NCBI RefSeq assembly: GCF_036687315.1
Contig: NZ_CP144683.1
Span: 2,674,001-2,738,000, forward strand
Origin: Sphingopyxis sp. TUF1
Lineage (GTDB): Bacteria > Pseudomonadota > Alphaproteobacteria > Sphingomonadales > Sphingomonadaceae
Reading direction: 5' to 3'
Length of the DNA stretch: 64,000 nucleotides
The first letter of the stretch is position 1, and every line of letters starts with the position of its first letter. Shown one piece after another: positions 1-8,911 of this stretch. The position numbers were made by a program, and so were the translations under genes. The notes beneath the pieces were generated by a model. It was not told the origin of the DNA and searched no databases. It was given only the letters and a program-made list of their open reading frames with translations.

Positions 1-16
1 AACAAAGGGAGAGGTC

Positions 17-1018
17 ATGGCCAAGATCGTATATGCCGCAGGAACAGCGCATTCGCCCATGCTGACCCTCGATCCCAAACATTGGGTTGAACGGGCGAAG
101 GCCGATTACGCCAGCACGGCGCTCAATCTCTCCGACGGACGCATGCTCGATTATCCGCAGCTCCTCGAGCTGTCGGGCGGAAAATATCAAAGCGAGATCG
201 AAATCGATCGGCTGACCGAAAAGGCAGATGCGTGTTCCGCGGCGCTCGACCGGCTGGCCGCGGACCTGGAGGCTGCGGCGGTGGACGTCGTGGTCATCGT
301 CGGCGACGACCAGGATGAATTGTTCGGGATGGAGAATCTGCCGGCCATCGCCATATTCCATGGCGAGGAACTGGTGATGCATTCCTCCCCCGAAGACGGG
401 CTACCCGAATGGCGCGTGACCGCGCGAAAAGGGTATGCGATGGACGACTATCATATCTTCCCCGGTAAGCAGGACCTTGCACTGGCGATGATCCGGGGGC
501 TTCTGGATCGTGATGTCGACATCGGGAGCTCGGCGCGCGTCAGCGACCCGGCGCGCGCCGGCTTCGGCCACGCCTATGGCTTCGTGATCCGGCGGCTCTT
601 TGGCGATCGGCAGATTCCCGTGGTGCCGATCCTGCTCAATACCTATTTCCCGCCAAATGTCCTCAGCGCCGCGCGCTGCTTCGATATCGGTCGTCATGTC
701 CGTGCGTCGATCGAGGCGTGGGAGCCCGATTTGCGGGTTGCTATCATCGCATCGGGAGGGCTTAGCCACTTCGTCGTCGACGAGGACCTCGACCAGCGCG
801 TGCTGAAAGCGATCCAGGTCGGCGATGCCGAAGCGCTTCGGTCGATTCCGCGGGAAGCCTTGCTGTCGGGGTCGTCGGAGATACTGAACTGGATCCTGGC
901 CATCGGGGCGCTCGCGGGGCGTCCGTCGAGCTGGACAGAATATGTTCCACTCTATCGCACCCCGGCGGGCACCGGCGTCGGCGCGGCCTTTGCCTCTTGG
1001 CGGCTTGAAGAGGCGTGA
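17..1018 (+). CDS. LigB-family (class III) extradiol ring-cleavage dioxygenase
   Basis: The 333-residue protein resembles the protocatechuate 4,5-dioxygenase beta subunit/gallate dioxygenase group, cytoplasmic Fe(II) enzymes that open catecholic rings. Seen: His12 in A-H-S-P, His185 in G-F-G-H, catalytic-type His251 in G-G-L-S-H, and Glu288 in S-G-S-S-E, all aligning by eye with LigB His12, His127, His195 and Glu242. The LigB metal ligand His61 (N-D-H) is Gln99 here (D-D-Q), which may be a subfamily trait or may change metal binding. An AGGGAGAGG ribosome site precedes the ATG. The stop overlaps the esterase start, so the two are co-translated. The substrate is unknown. Confidence 0.82.
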   Translation: MAKIVYAAGTAHSPMLTLDPKHWVERAKADYASTALNLSDGRMLDYPQLLELSGGKYQSEIEIDRLTEKADACSAALDRLAADLEAAAVDVVVIVGDDQDELFGMENLPAIAIFHGEELVMHSSPEDGLPEWRVTARKGYAMDDYHIFPGKQDLALAMIRGLLDRDVDIGSSARVSDPARAGFGHAYGFVIRRLFGDRQIPVVPILLNTYFPPNVLSAARCFDIGRHVRASIEAWEPDLRVAIIASGGLSHFVVDEDLDQRVLKAIQVGDAEALRSIPREALLSGSSEILNWILAIGALAGRPSSWTEYVPLYRTPAGTGVGAAFASWRLEEA

Positions 1019-2499
1019 CCGGCGCGGACTACATCGTAAAAGCCCCTGCGGGGGATTTGCGCGGCGTGCGGGTCCCGGGGGCGATCGAGTTTCGCGCCGT
1101 TCCCTATGCCGCGCCGCCTACAGGCGAAAACCGCTGGAGACCGCCGACAAGTGCACCGCGGTGGTCCGGGATCCGCGATGCGACCAGCTTCGGTCCCGAC
1201 GCCATGCAACGCGCTTCGCCCCTGCAGGCGCATTCGCGGGCGGCCGGTTCGGCGGAAGATTGCCTGTATCTCAACGTCGCGGTTCCCGAAGGCGGCGGCG
1301 AACATCTTCCCGTGATGGTTTGGTTTCACGGCGGGTCGTTCATGTTCGGAAGCGCATCCGATCGCCGGACCGATCCGGCGGTCTTCGCGCGTGATGGCGT
1401 CATCTGCATATCGGTCGGATTTCGCCTCGGGATTTTCGGGTTTCTCGCCCACCCCGATCTCGCTTCTGAATCGGAACATGGAAGCGCGGGAAATTACTCA
1501 CTGCTCGACCAGATCGCCGCGCTGCGCTGGATAAGGGACAATATCGCCGCATTCGGGGGCAATCCCGACCGCATCACAATATTCGGTGTTTCGTCGGGTG
1601 GCGCAGCGGCCGCTCTTCTCCTTGTTTCTCCGCTCGCCAAGGGGCTGTTCAACCAGGCGATCCTTCAAAGCGCAGGCGCTTTCCGGCCATTAGCGGGGCT
1701 CGATCAGGCCGTCCTTGCGGGCGTTCGGCTCGGCGGGATTGCTGATTTGCGCGGTCGGTCTTCCGAGGAGATTCTGGCGCTGGAAACGAAGCTTGTCCCG
1801 GCCCAGCGCAGCCTGACCGCGGCGCGCATCCTGAGGCCGATCCGTGATGGCTGGATCATCCCGGCCGATGAGCATGTCGCTTTTTCCAACGGGCAGGTAG
1901 CGTCGGTGCCGACAATCGTCGGGAGCAACGCCGACGAGGGCAGTCGGCTCGTCGCCGACTGGAAGATCGACGATCGAAGGGATTGGGCCGCCATTATCGA
2001 TGCGGATTTCGGCGCCGCGGCCGACGAGGCGAAGCAGCTCTATCCGGCTGCAGGCGACGTTCAGTCGCGCCAAGCCATTGCCGCTCTGTTCGGCGATACG
2101 CAGTTCCAGCTCGGCGCGCGCGAACTGGCTCGACGGCTCGGCGAGTATCAGCGCAGAACCTATCGATATCTGTTCAGCAAAAGGCGAGCAGGGGCACCGG
2201 ACGGCCCGCATCACGGCGGTGAGATTCCTTATGTTTTTGGTCATCTGGACCGCCCGCCCGCCGGTGCGGCCACGGTGGCACCTGACATTCGCGACGTTCA
2301 ACTGGCGAAATCGATCCGGCATGCGTGGGTACGGTTTGCGGCAGCAGGGTTGCCTGGCGACATGGACGGCATTGCCTGGCCGGAAGCCGCAAGCGGATCA
2401 TTTCTGGAATTCGGAAACGAGACGAATGTGCGCTCTGAATGGCGAGAACGGCATCTCGACTTTCTGAGCGCTTTTCTGGGCATAGGGGCAAATCGATGA
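1015..2499 (+). CDS. Type-B carboxylesterase
   Basis: This 494-residue alpha/beta hydrolase belongs to the carboxylesterase/cholinesterase family and should hydrolyse a carboxylic ester. Visible marks are the oxyanion-hole motif FHGGSF (residues 104-109), the family signature EDCLYLNV (81-88), the nucleophile elbow G-V-S-S-G with Ser193 (usually GESAG), and an H-H-G-G-E-I-P-Y segment near residue 400 that should hold the catalytic His. No clear signal peptide is present, so it is probably cytoplasmic. It overlaps the dioxygenase before it and the CoA ligase after it by 4 bp, which suggests that an ester-linked aromatic compound is processed by the three proteins together (inference). Confidence 0.85.
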   Translation: MTGADYIVKAPAGDLRGVRVPGAIEFRAVPYAAPPTGENRWRPPTSAPRWSGIRDATSFGPDAMQRASPLQAHSRAAGSAEDCLYLNVAVPEGGGEHLPVMVWFHGGSFMFGSASDRRTDPAVFARDGVICISVGFRLGIFGFLAHPDLASESEHGSAGNYSLLDQIAALRWIRDNIAAFGGNPDRITIFGVSSGGAAAALLLVSPLAKGLFNQAILQSAGAFRPLAGLDQAVLAGVRLGGIADLRGRSSEEILALETKLVPAQRSLTAARILRPIRDGWIIPADEHVAFSNGQVASVPTIVGSNADEGSRLVADWKIDDRRDWAAIIDADFGAAADEAKQLYPAAGDVQSRQAIAALFGDTQFQLGARELARRLGEYQRRTYRYLFSKRRAGAPDGPHHGGEIPYVFGHLDRPPAGAATVAPDIRDVQLAKSIRHAWVRFAAAGLPGDMDGIAWPEAASGSFLEFGNETNVRSEWRERHLDFLSAFLGIGANR

Positions 2500-4181
2500 G
2501 CATATCGGTTTACGGTGATCCGCCAGCCGCTGCTTTCTACGCAGTCAGGCCATGGGAGAGACAGTATCCTTCGAACTGGGATATCCCGCCGCGAGAATTT
2601 TCGACGATGCTCGCCTGGCTGAAGGCGACGGTTGCCGAACGCGCCGACAGGCCGGGAGTATTTTATTTCGATGCGGTGATCAGTTGGGCAGATCTCGACG
2701 ATATGAGCGATGCCCTTGCGGCCTGGATGACCGACCGGGGGGTGGCATTCGGCGATCGCATCGCGATCGTCCTGCAGAATGTCCCGGGCTTTGCCATCGC
2801 CGTCTTTGCGGCGTGGAAACTCGGAGCAATCCCCGTGCCCAGCAATCCGCTCTATCGAGGTCCCGAGCTCGCGCGGATATTTTCCGACTGCACGCCAAAG
2901 ATCGTACTTGGCGATCCCGCGCAGTTTGCCCATATCCGAAGCGGCCTGGACGAGGCAGCGGCGGATGCCGAAATCGTTTTGACGGCTGCAGAGGATTACC
3001 GGGGAGACACGCTGCCGTCCGGCGAGGGATACCAATCGCTGACCGACATTCTGGACGCCAATCGCTCGCGCAAGGTCGAACTTGCCGAGCTGTCCGAAGA
3101 TGATCTGGGTCTCATCATGTACACGTCGGGAACGACGGGAACGCCGCGGGGTGCGATGATCCGGCATCGGAGCATCGTGTCGAACGCCCTGATGTATCGC
3201 AACCTGACTTCGGTGACCGCGGACAGCCGGATTCTCGCCGCGGCGCCGCTATTTCACATCACCGGCTATGTGTGCCATCTGGGCGCCGCGGTGGTTTCGG
3301 GGGCGTCGCTGATCCTGCCGTTCCGGATGCAGGCTGATGTGATCCTTCCGATCATTCGCCAGCATCGTCCGACGAACATCACCGCGGCGATCACGGCCTA
3401 TAACGCACTGATGAACGCGCCGGGGGTCACCGCCGAGGATTTCAGATCCTTCGACGCCGTGACGACGGGCGGCGCTCCGGTGCCGCCGGCGCTCCATGCC
3501 GAGGTGAATGACCGTCTCGGCGTGTCGCTGCACATCGGATATGGCATGACCGAGACGACGGCGCCCACCGTCTTCACCCCCTTCGGCGTGCCGATCCCCG
3601 CCGACGGCGATCGGGGCGTCCTGTCGATCGGTATACCGATCCCAGGGGTCGAGATATTGATCTGCGACGATGATGGTAACATCCTCCCCCCGGGAGCCGA
3701 GGGCGAGCTTTGGATGCGGGGCCCGCAGATCATGGCTGGCTACTGGCGGCGCGAGGCTGAAACGGCAGCGGTCCTTACCGACGACGGCTGGCTGAAGTCG
3801 GGCGATATTGCGATTATGAACGCGGACGGTTGGATATTCCTGGTCGACCGTAAAAAGGACGTGATTATCGCCTCCGGCTTCAAGGTCTGGCCCACCGAGG
3901 TCGAAGATGTGCTCTATTCGCATCCTGCCGTTCGCGAGGCAGCGGTTATCGGCGTGCCGGACGCCTATCGCGGCGAAACGGTGAAAGCGGTTGTTTCGCT
4001 CAAGCCCGGCGCGACTGCCACCGAAGATGAATTGCGCGATTTCTGTAGGGATCGGCTGACCGGCTACAAACAGCCACGCATGTTCGAAATTCTCGACGAT
4101 TTGCCAAAGACGGTGACTGGAAAGATTCACAAGGTCGCGCTTCGGGAGGCTCATTCGCCGCCCACCGCCGCCCGAATTTGA
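2496..4181 (+). CDS. AMP-dependent acyl-CoA synthetase/ligase
   Basis: The 561-residue protein is an ANL-superfamily adenylating enzyme that activates a carboxylic acid as acyl-AMP and then acyl-CoA. Seen: the P-loop YTSGTTGTPRG near residues 207-217, the YGMTET adenine motif, the hinge VDRKKDVIIASGFKVWP, and a C-terminal TGKIHK with the catalytic Lys. The ATG at 2496 overlaps the esterase stop (ATGA) and gives the family's normal N-terminus. Being third in an esterase-dioxygenase operon, it probably activates the acid released by ester cleavage or a ring-fission product. Substrate class (fatty or aromatic acid) cannot be told from sequence alone. Confidence 0.87.
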   Translation: MSISVYGDPPAAAFYAVRPWERQYPSNWDIPPREFSTMLAWLKATVAERADRPGVFYFDAVISWADLDDMSDALAAWMTDRGVAFGDRIAIVLQNVPGFAIAVFAAWKLGAIPVPSNPLYRGPELARIFSDCTPKIVLGDPAQFAHIRSGLDEAAADAEIVLTAAEDYRGDTLPSGEGYQSLTDILDANRSRKVELAELSEDDLGLIMYTSGTTGTPRGAMIRHRSIVSNALMYRNLTSVTADSRILAAAPLFHITGYVCHLGAAVVSGASLILPFRMQADVILPIIRQHRPTNITAAITAYNALMNAPGVTAEDFRSFDAVTTGGAPVPPALHAEVNDRLGVSLHIGYGMTETTAPTVFTPFGVPIPADGDRGVLSIGIPIPGVEILICDDDGNILPPGAEGELWMRGPQIMAGYWRREAETAAVLTDDGWLKSGDIAIMNADGWIFLVDRKKDVIIASGFKVWPTEVEDVLYSHPAVREAAVIGVPDAYRGETVKAVVSLKPGATATEDELRDFCRDRLTGYKQPRMFEILDDLPKTVTGKIHKVALREAHSPPTAARI

Positions 4182-4272
4182 CGGGCGCGGTGGAAATCCA
4201 ACGCTGTAAAGATTTGTGCGGAGCAAGCGTCGTTGAACAGACCTTCACCTCGTGATCGCGTAGCGGCGCTTT

Positions 4273-5154
4273 TCAGCTTTCGGCGGCGCTGATGAATGCG
4301 GCGACCTCGCGTCCGATGGTATGCGGATGATCCTCCTGCAGATAATGGGCCCCGGCGCCGAGCTGCACGACGCGGCAATTCTGCAGTCCCGCGGCAAAAC
4401 TCTCCGCAAAGGCTGGCGATACGAGCGCGCCGGGGTCGCCGGCAAACAGCAGCTTGGGGTAATGCGATGCCGCAAGATCGGCATGAGCCTGCTCCAGCAT
4501 CGCCGCCACATCGGCCGGCTCGCCTGCGATTGGCAGCTCGTTGGGAAGCCGCCAGATCGGCTTGCGCGTGTTGGCGTCCACGAACGGCGCGCGATAGACG
4601 TTCATTTGCTCCTCGCTGAGTTCGCGCTTTATCGACCCCGGCAACACACGCTCGATGAAGGCATTATGCGTGATAATGGCGTCCTCGCCCGCACCCGGCG
4701 TACGGAACATGCGAAAGGTCTGGCGCGCCCCGTCCGACTGGTGAAATGCGTCCCAGTCGGGAAACGGCCGAATGAATTCCATGAACGCGAGGCCGCGGAT
4801 CATTTCCGGGCGACGCGAAGCGAGATGGAAGGCGAGCGCAGTGCCCCAGTCCTGGGCGACAATATAGGCGGAATCGATGCCGGCGGCCTCAAGGAAGGCA
4901 TCGAGGTAGCGGACATGATCGATGAACCGGTACTCGATGTCGGGTTTACCCGACTGTCCGAAGCCGATGAGATCGGGCGCGATGCAACGCGCGACCGGTG
5001 CCACATGCGGAAGAATGTCGCGCCAGATATAGGACGATGTCGGGTTGCCGTGCAGGAACAGCGCGACGGGCGCCTCGCGCGACCCTTGCTCCCGGTAAGC
5101 CATGCGGGAATCGAGTACGGCGAGGGTGGGAAGTTTTTCATCGGCAAACGTCAT
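4273..5154 (-). CDS. Haloalkane dehalogenase (HLD-II type)
   Basis: This 293-residue alpha/beta hydrolase should replace a carbon-bound halogen by hydroxyl. It carries the full DhaA/LinB-like set: HGNP with halide-binding Asn37, nucleophile Asp102 followed by Trp103 (QDWG), catalytic acid Glu126 in FMEFIRP, the RKPI...LPIAGEPADV stretch typical of HLDs, and the base His270 in GAHYLQED. Glu after strand 6 and this layout place it in subfamily HLD-II. An AGGA ribosome site precedes the ATG. It lies downstream of a LysE-type gene but a hairpin separates them. The natural substrate is unknown; luciferase-like or epoxide hydrolase function is less likely given the acid position. Confidence 0.88.
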   Translation of the reverse strand: MTFADEKLPTLAVLDSRMAYREQGSREAPVALFLHGNPTSSYIWRDILPHVAPVARCIAPDLIGFGQSGKPDIEYRFIDHVRYLDAFLEAAGIDSAYIVAQDWGTALAFHLASRRPEMIRGLAFMEFIRPFPDWDAFHQSDGARQTFRMFRTPGAGEDAIITHNAFIERVLPGSIKRELSEEQMNVYRAPFVDANTRKPIWRLPNELPIAGEPADVAAMLEQAHADLAASHYPKLLFAGDPGALVSPAFAESFAAGLQNCRVVQLGAGAHYLQEDHPHTIGREVAAFISAAES

Positions 5155-5233
5155 GGAGTCCTCGTCATATTGTAGATTTTAAGGGGTTATGGACAGGCTT
5201 TTGCAAAAACGGATCGTTTCAGGCCCCCCGATC

Positions 5234-5264
5234 GCGGCGCGGGGTGGTCGCCGCCGCGCGCCGC
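5234..5264 (-). terminator. Hairpin after the LysE-type gene
   Basis: GCGGCGCG and CGCGCCGC arms of 8 bp face each other directly after the LysE-type stop codon. There is no strong T-run, so termination is a guess from position and stem strength. Confidence 0.4.
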
Positions 5265-5885
5265 TTAACGCTTCAGGCTCGCCATTGCCAAACCGGCGGA
5301 CATTACCGCCGCGCCGCCCGCGCGCTGGCACCACTTCCTGACGCCTTCGCGTCGGATCAATCCCGAGGCGGTGGATGCCGTCAAGGCATAGAGTGTGTCG
5401 GTCGTCGCTGCGATCACGGTGAATGTCGCGGCAAGGAGCGCGGCCTGGGGCAGATAGGGCTGGTCGGGCCGAATGAACTGAGAGGCGAAAGCCACGAAGA
5501 ACAGGATGGTCTTCGGGTGAAAAGTCCCGACGGCGATATTCGTCATGAATGCCGCGCGCGGCGTAATCGGACGTGATGCGGAGCGTTCTCCGCCATCGCC
5601 GCTGCTTCTTAAGATGGCGATGAGGCCGATCACGATCAGGTAAAGCGCTCCGGCCCATTTTAGAATCGCGAAGGCGGTGGCCGACGCCCCCAGAACCGCG
5701 CCCGCGCCGGCAAGCGAAACCGAAATCGCAAGCGCGTTCCCAACCGCCATTCCCGCAACCGAAGCAAGGGCGGTGGCACGGCCCGAGCTGAACGCGAAGC
5801 CGATAATGCTCGCCACCCCGGGGCCGGGGATCAGCGCCATCACCAACGAAGCGGCCGCCAAGCTAAGCCAGAGATGCAGGTCCAT
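5265..5885 (-). CDS. LysE/RhtB-family amino acid exporter
   Basis: The 206-residue protein is a small inner-membrane exporter of the LysE superfamily, which pump out amino acids or related small molecules. Hydrophobic segments cover about residues 5-28, 38-62, 68-88, 112-135, 148-170 and the C-terminal end. The N-terminal P-G-P-G motif typical of the family is at residues 21-24, and a hydrophilic loop holds the R-S-S-G-D-G-G stretch. It is divergently transcribed from the NTF2-like gene at 6093, across a 207-bp gap. The exported substrate cannot be read from sequence. Confidence 0.85.
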   Translation of the reverse strand: MDLHLWLSLAAASLVMALIPGPGVASIIGFAFSSGRATALASVAGMAVGNALAISVSLAGAGAVLGASATAFAILKWAGALYLIVIGLIAILRSSGDGGERSASRPITPRAAFMTNIAVGTFHPKTILFFVAFASQFIRPDQPYLPQAALLAATFTVIAATTDTLYALTASTASGLIRREGVRKWCQRAGGAAVMSAGLAMASLKR

Positions 5886-6092
5886 GTCGAGCCTTTCGGA
5901 TCAGCGAATAGTCTATAGCACACGCCGGAAATCTCTCGGCCTTTTCGCGCGCCGCTGCACTGATCAATGCGGCGAACGGTCGAACCAAGCGGCTGAACAT
6001 CACTGGCCTTTTCGTGCGTTATCGCCATTATAACGCGCAAGCGTCCAGGCGTAAGCGACCTGTACGAGCGGATTGGCAGGAGACACGAGGAG

Positions 6093-6482
6093 GTGACGGG
6101 TTGGCAGTTCGCCCGCGAATGGTGCGCGGCCTGGAACGCGCACGATCTCGATCGGGTCCTCGCGCTGTTCCATGATGACGTCGTGTTTTCCTCGCCGCTG
6201 GCGGCGGCGATGCTTCCCGACACAGCTGGCCGTATCGACGGCAAGGCAGCGCTTCGAAACTATTGGGCCGAGGGGCTTCGGCGCATTCCAGATCTGCACT
6301 TCACCATCGACGCCGTTTTCGAGGGCGTCGGAACACTGGTCATCCAGTATCGCAACCAGAAAGGCGCCCTCGTTTCCGAGGTTCTGGTGCGCGAGCAGGG
6401 CAGGGTGCGATGGGGTGCGGGATGCTATATTTCCGATCACGGCGGCCCGCAGATCAAGGCGCCGGGCGATGGTGCGGCTTGA
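6093..6482 (+). CDS. SnoaL/NTF2-like domain protein
   Basis: The 129-residue protein has the SnoaL-like cone fold common to small isomerases, hydrolases and binding proteins. Seen: an N-terminal helix with W-x2-A-W-N-A-H-D-L-D-R, then a phase with F-H-D-D-V-V-F-S-S-P, and a central G-K-A-A-L-R-N-Y-W-A-E-G turn that is a signature of this family. The start is GTG at 6093, chosen for the ACGAGGAGG ribosome site just upstream. Its function is not predictable. It stands alone between the LysE-type gene (divergent) and a DUF1993 gene 157 bp downstream. Confidence 0.75.
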   Translation: MTGWQFAREWCAAWNAHDLDRVLALFHDDVVFSSPLAAAMLPDTAGRIDGKAALRNYWAEGLRRIPDLHFTIDAVFEGVGTLVIQYRNQKGALVSEVLVREQGRVRWGAGCYISDHGGPQIKAPGDGAA

Positions 6483-6639
6483 CCCATCCGGCCGCCGTCG
6501 GAGCGGCACAACGCCGGGCCAAGCTACCCGGACCCGATATCGAAATCGACGCAAGGCGGAGCGTTTTCGGCGGTGATTAATTGGCTTCAATCGTCGTCCC
6601 AGATGCAATCTTCCAGCAAAATTTATTAAAGGACACACA

Positions 6640-7149
6640 ATGTCATATGCTCGCTATGCTCGAATGACTTTTCAAAACATGCTCGGAACGCTCGATCGCC
6701 TTGTCGACAAGGCAATCGAGGCAGGCATGACCGACGACGTGCTGGCCGAAAAGCTTACCGAGGATATGTTCCCGCTAGAACTGCAGTTCCGGGTCGCGCT
6801 CAATCAGGTGCTTCTCGCGCTCAACCAGGTTGGGGGGAAAGCTGTTCCGCTGGAAGAAGACTCATATCGCTCGCTCGCCGAGATTCGTCAGCGGATTGCC
6901 GAGGTCCGCTCGCAACTGGACGCGGCGGATGAAGCCGAATGGGCCGATGCCGCGGCCGTCGTCGACCTGACGCTACCCAATGGCGTGCGTTTCGTAATGT
7001 CGTCGGAAGAGGACATCCGCGACTGGATCATGCCGAACTTTTATTTTCATGTGACGATGGCCTATGCGCTGCTCCGCAACGCCGGTTTGGCGATCGGCAA
7101 GATGGATTTCATCCCGCATATGAAGCATTACAAGGTGGCGGCCGGATAA
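6640..7149 (+). CDS. DUF1993 family protein
   Basis: The 169-residue all-alpha protein matches the DUF1993 family by its opening (R-M-T-F-Q-N-M-L-G-T-L), the central L-P-L-E-L-Q-F-R-V-like helix and the C-terminal N-F-Y-F-H-V-T-M-A-Y-A-L-L-R segment. This family is distantly like DinB-fold helical bundles, and its biochemical role is unknown. It has a good AAAGGA ribosome site. No signal peptide is seen. It faces the lipoprotein gene at 7253 convergently. Confidence 0.8.
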   Translation: MSYARYARMTFQNMLGTLDRLVDKAIEAGMTDDVLAEKLTEDMFPLELQFRVALNQVLLALNQVGGKAVPLEEDSYRSLAEIRQRIAEVRSQLDAADEAEWADAAAVVDLTLPNGVRFVMSSEEDIRDWIMPNFYFHVTMAYALLRNAGLAIGKMDFIPHMKHYKVAAG

Positions 7150-7252
7150 AGAGCCGCCGCCATTGCACATGACCGCGGGCCTTGGCGCCGCGCCTCTTTA
7201 GGTGCGGCGGCGAAGCGCCCGTTCGGTGACAGGCGTTGCGACCAAGGCGCCG

Positions 7253-8647
7253 CTAAGGCGTGATCCGGTACACATGATAGGTCCACTCGTGGGGGAATGC
7301 GTCGTCGAACCGGCCGTTCGCCGCCGTCAGAGTCCGGTTTTCGAACATCACCTCGACATTTCGGTAGTGCGCGATCTCCGGCGGCAGGGTGAAGGTGAAA
7401 GGCTGGGTAGTGAGGGGCGCGGGCGCGGGGCCGATCATCGCAAAGACATAGACGGCGCCGCCCTGAACCTTCAGCATCGTGTCCAGCGCGGCGTTGAACT
7501 GCCATTCATAGGATTGGGTATTCAGCACCGGCGCAAGCGTTTTGATCCGCCCGTTGATTTCGGCAAGCCGGGCGTTGGTTGCGGGCGAACAGCCATCGAT
7601 GATCGCGTCGTTGGTTACGCACGCGCCGCCGAAATTATGCTTGAAATAGATGATGCCGCGCGCCTCGTTGATCAACGAACTCATGACGGCGCCCGCCATC
7701 TGGTCGGGCGTGATCGTTCGCCCCTGTCCGTTGAAGGGATGGCCGATCTCGACGAAGGCATAAATGGGCTGGCGCCCGACGTTGAAGGCGTCGAGGTCGC
7801 GCATCCGCTGCATCGTGACGCCATAGTTTGACGCGCGGCGGCATTCCGCGTCGGTCAGATTGCGAAGGCCGGTATATTCGCTGATCGGACCCGTGCCCGG
7901 AATGCGGACGGGCCCCTGCGCGTGGAGGCACACATCCAGGTCGGTGTACCAATATATGTCGGCCGAAAAGGCGCTGGTATAATCGTCGACGAACCGCCGT
8001 GCCTGCTCGTCGCTCTGCCAGAACATCACGCCCTTGCCGAAATTGGAGAACATCAGGCGGCCGTCGAACGCGGGCAGGCTGTTGAGCGCAGTCTGCATGA
8101 TCGTATAGCCGCACGACGCATTCGCCGGCGAACATATCGGGCCCTGTCCCGGATAATTTCCTGTCCAGGCTGCGTCGCCGGCGCCGCCCCACATATCCGC
8201 CTCGTCGGGAAGGAGCCAGCCGACGGTCTCCGACGACAGGTTCGGACTGTCATGATGGCCGTGGATCGCATGAATGCCGTTCGACCGGAAAAGCGGCAGC
8301 GACGACGGATGTTCGATCTCGAAAGTCGCGTTGAAGCCCAGCGATTTATACGTGTCGATGTCCGATTGCTGGTTGGCGCGCATGTACCACGCCCCGACCG
8401 GGAAAAATCCGGGGTCAGTCCAGCCTGCGGCAGCAGCCTTGGGAAAAGCCGCATAATAGTCAGGGCCCCCCTCCCATCCGACCCGCGGCAGGTTGAGCTG
8501 GGTGATCGGGGGCGGCGTGGGCGTCGGCGTCGGGGTGGGCGACGGTGCCGGCGTGGGGGCCGGCGCCGGAGGATCTTGCGTATCTCCTCCGCAACCGCTG
8601 GTTATCGTCGCCAGCAACAGCGTCAGGGCTAGCGAAACTTTGTTCAT
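7253..8647 (-). CDS. Lipoprotein with Pro/Thr linker and barrel-like catalytic-looking domain
   Basis: The 464-residue protein starts with a lipoprotein signal ending T-S-G-C (Cys19), so it should be lipidated and exported. Residues 25-52 are a low-complexity Pro/Ala/Thr linker. The rest has alternating strands and helices with acidic residues at strand ends: F-E-I-E-H near residue 110, W-L-L-P-D-E-A-D near 145, W-Y-T-D-L-D near 235, and F-V-E-I-G-H-P-F near 300. That pattern suggests a TIM-barrel glycoside-hydrolase-like domain, followed by a beta-rich C-terminal domain. I do not recognise a specific family. It has about 260 bp of gene-free DNA upstream. Confidence 0.7.
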   Translation of the reverse strand: MNKVSLALTLLLATITSGCGGDTQDPPAPAPTPAPSPTPTPTPTPPPITQLNLPRVGWEGGPDYYAAFPKAAAAGWTDPGFFPVGAWYMRANQQSDIDTYKSLGFNATFEIEHPSSLPLFRSNGIHAIHGHHDSPNLSSETVGWLLPDEADMWGGAGDAAWTGNYPGQGPICSPANASCGYTIMQTALNSLPAFDGRLMFSNFGKGVMFWQSDEQARRFVDDYTSAFSADIYWYTDLDVCLHAQGPVRIPGTGPISEYTGLRNLTDAECRRASNYGVTMQRMRDLDAFNVGRQPIYAFVEIGHPFNGQGRTITPDQMAGAVMSSLINEARGIIYFKHNFGGACVTNDAIIDGCSPATNARLAEINGRIKTLAPVLNTQSYEWQFNAALDTMLKVQGGAVYVFAMIGPAPAPLTTQPFTFTLPPEIAHYRNVEVMFENRTLTAANGRFDDAFPHEWTYHVYRITP

Positions 8648-8911
8648 GCCGCGATCCCCTCATCGATCCGGCCACAAGCTGGCGGACGGGGATGGCGGCA
8701 CTGCTGAACCGGAATTATGGGTGTGTTCGACCGATGAAAGGGCCCTGCGGGCGCAACGCCGATCTAACCAACCCAAAGCCTCCAGATCTTGCCAACCCCG
8801 TCCGCGCAGCGGTGCGACCCATGCACGGCGCCTATCATAACAGAGCATGATGCCCCTATGATGACCCCCTCGTTCCAAAAGGTAACATAATGTTTCAACA
8901 GCAAAATTTGA
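8648..8911. other. Gene-free region upstream of the lipoprotein gene
   Basis: 264 bp lie between the NTF2-like gene end and the lipoprotein gene start on the same strand. The half next to 8880 is AT-rich compared with its surroundings. A promoter for the lipoprotein gene is likely to be here, but no convincing -35/-10 pair was picked out. Confidence 0.4.

Noticed and set aside
8516..8572. A repetitive GC-rich stretch that might look like a CRISPR or minisatellite array
   Set aside because: It encodes the Pro/Thr linker of the lipoprotein and lacks spacer structure.
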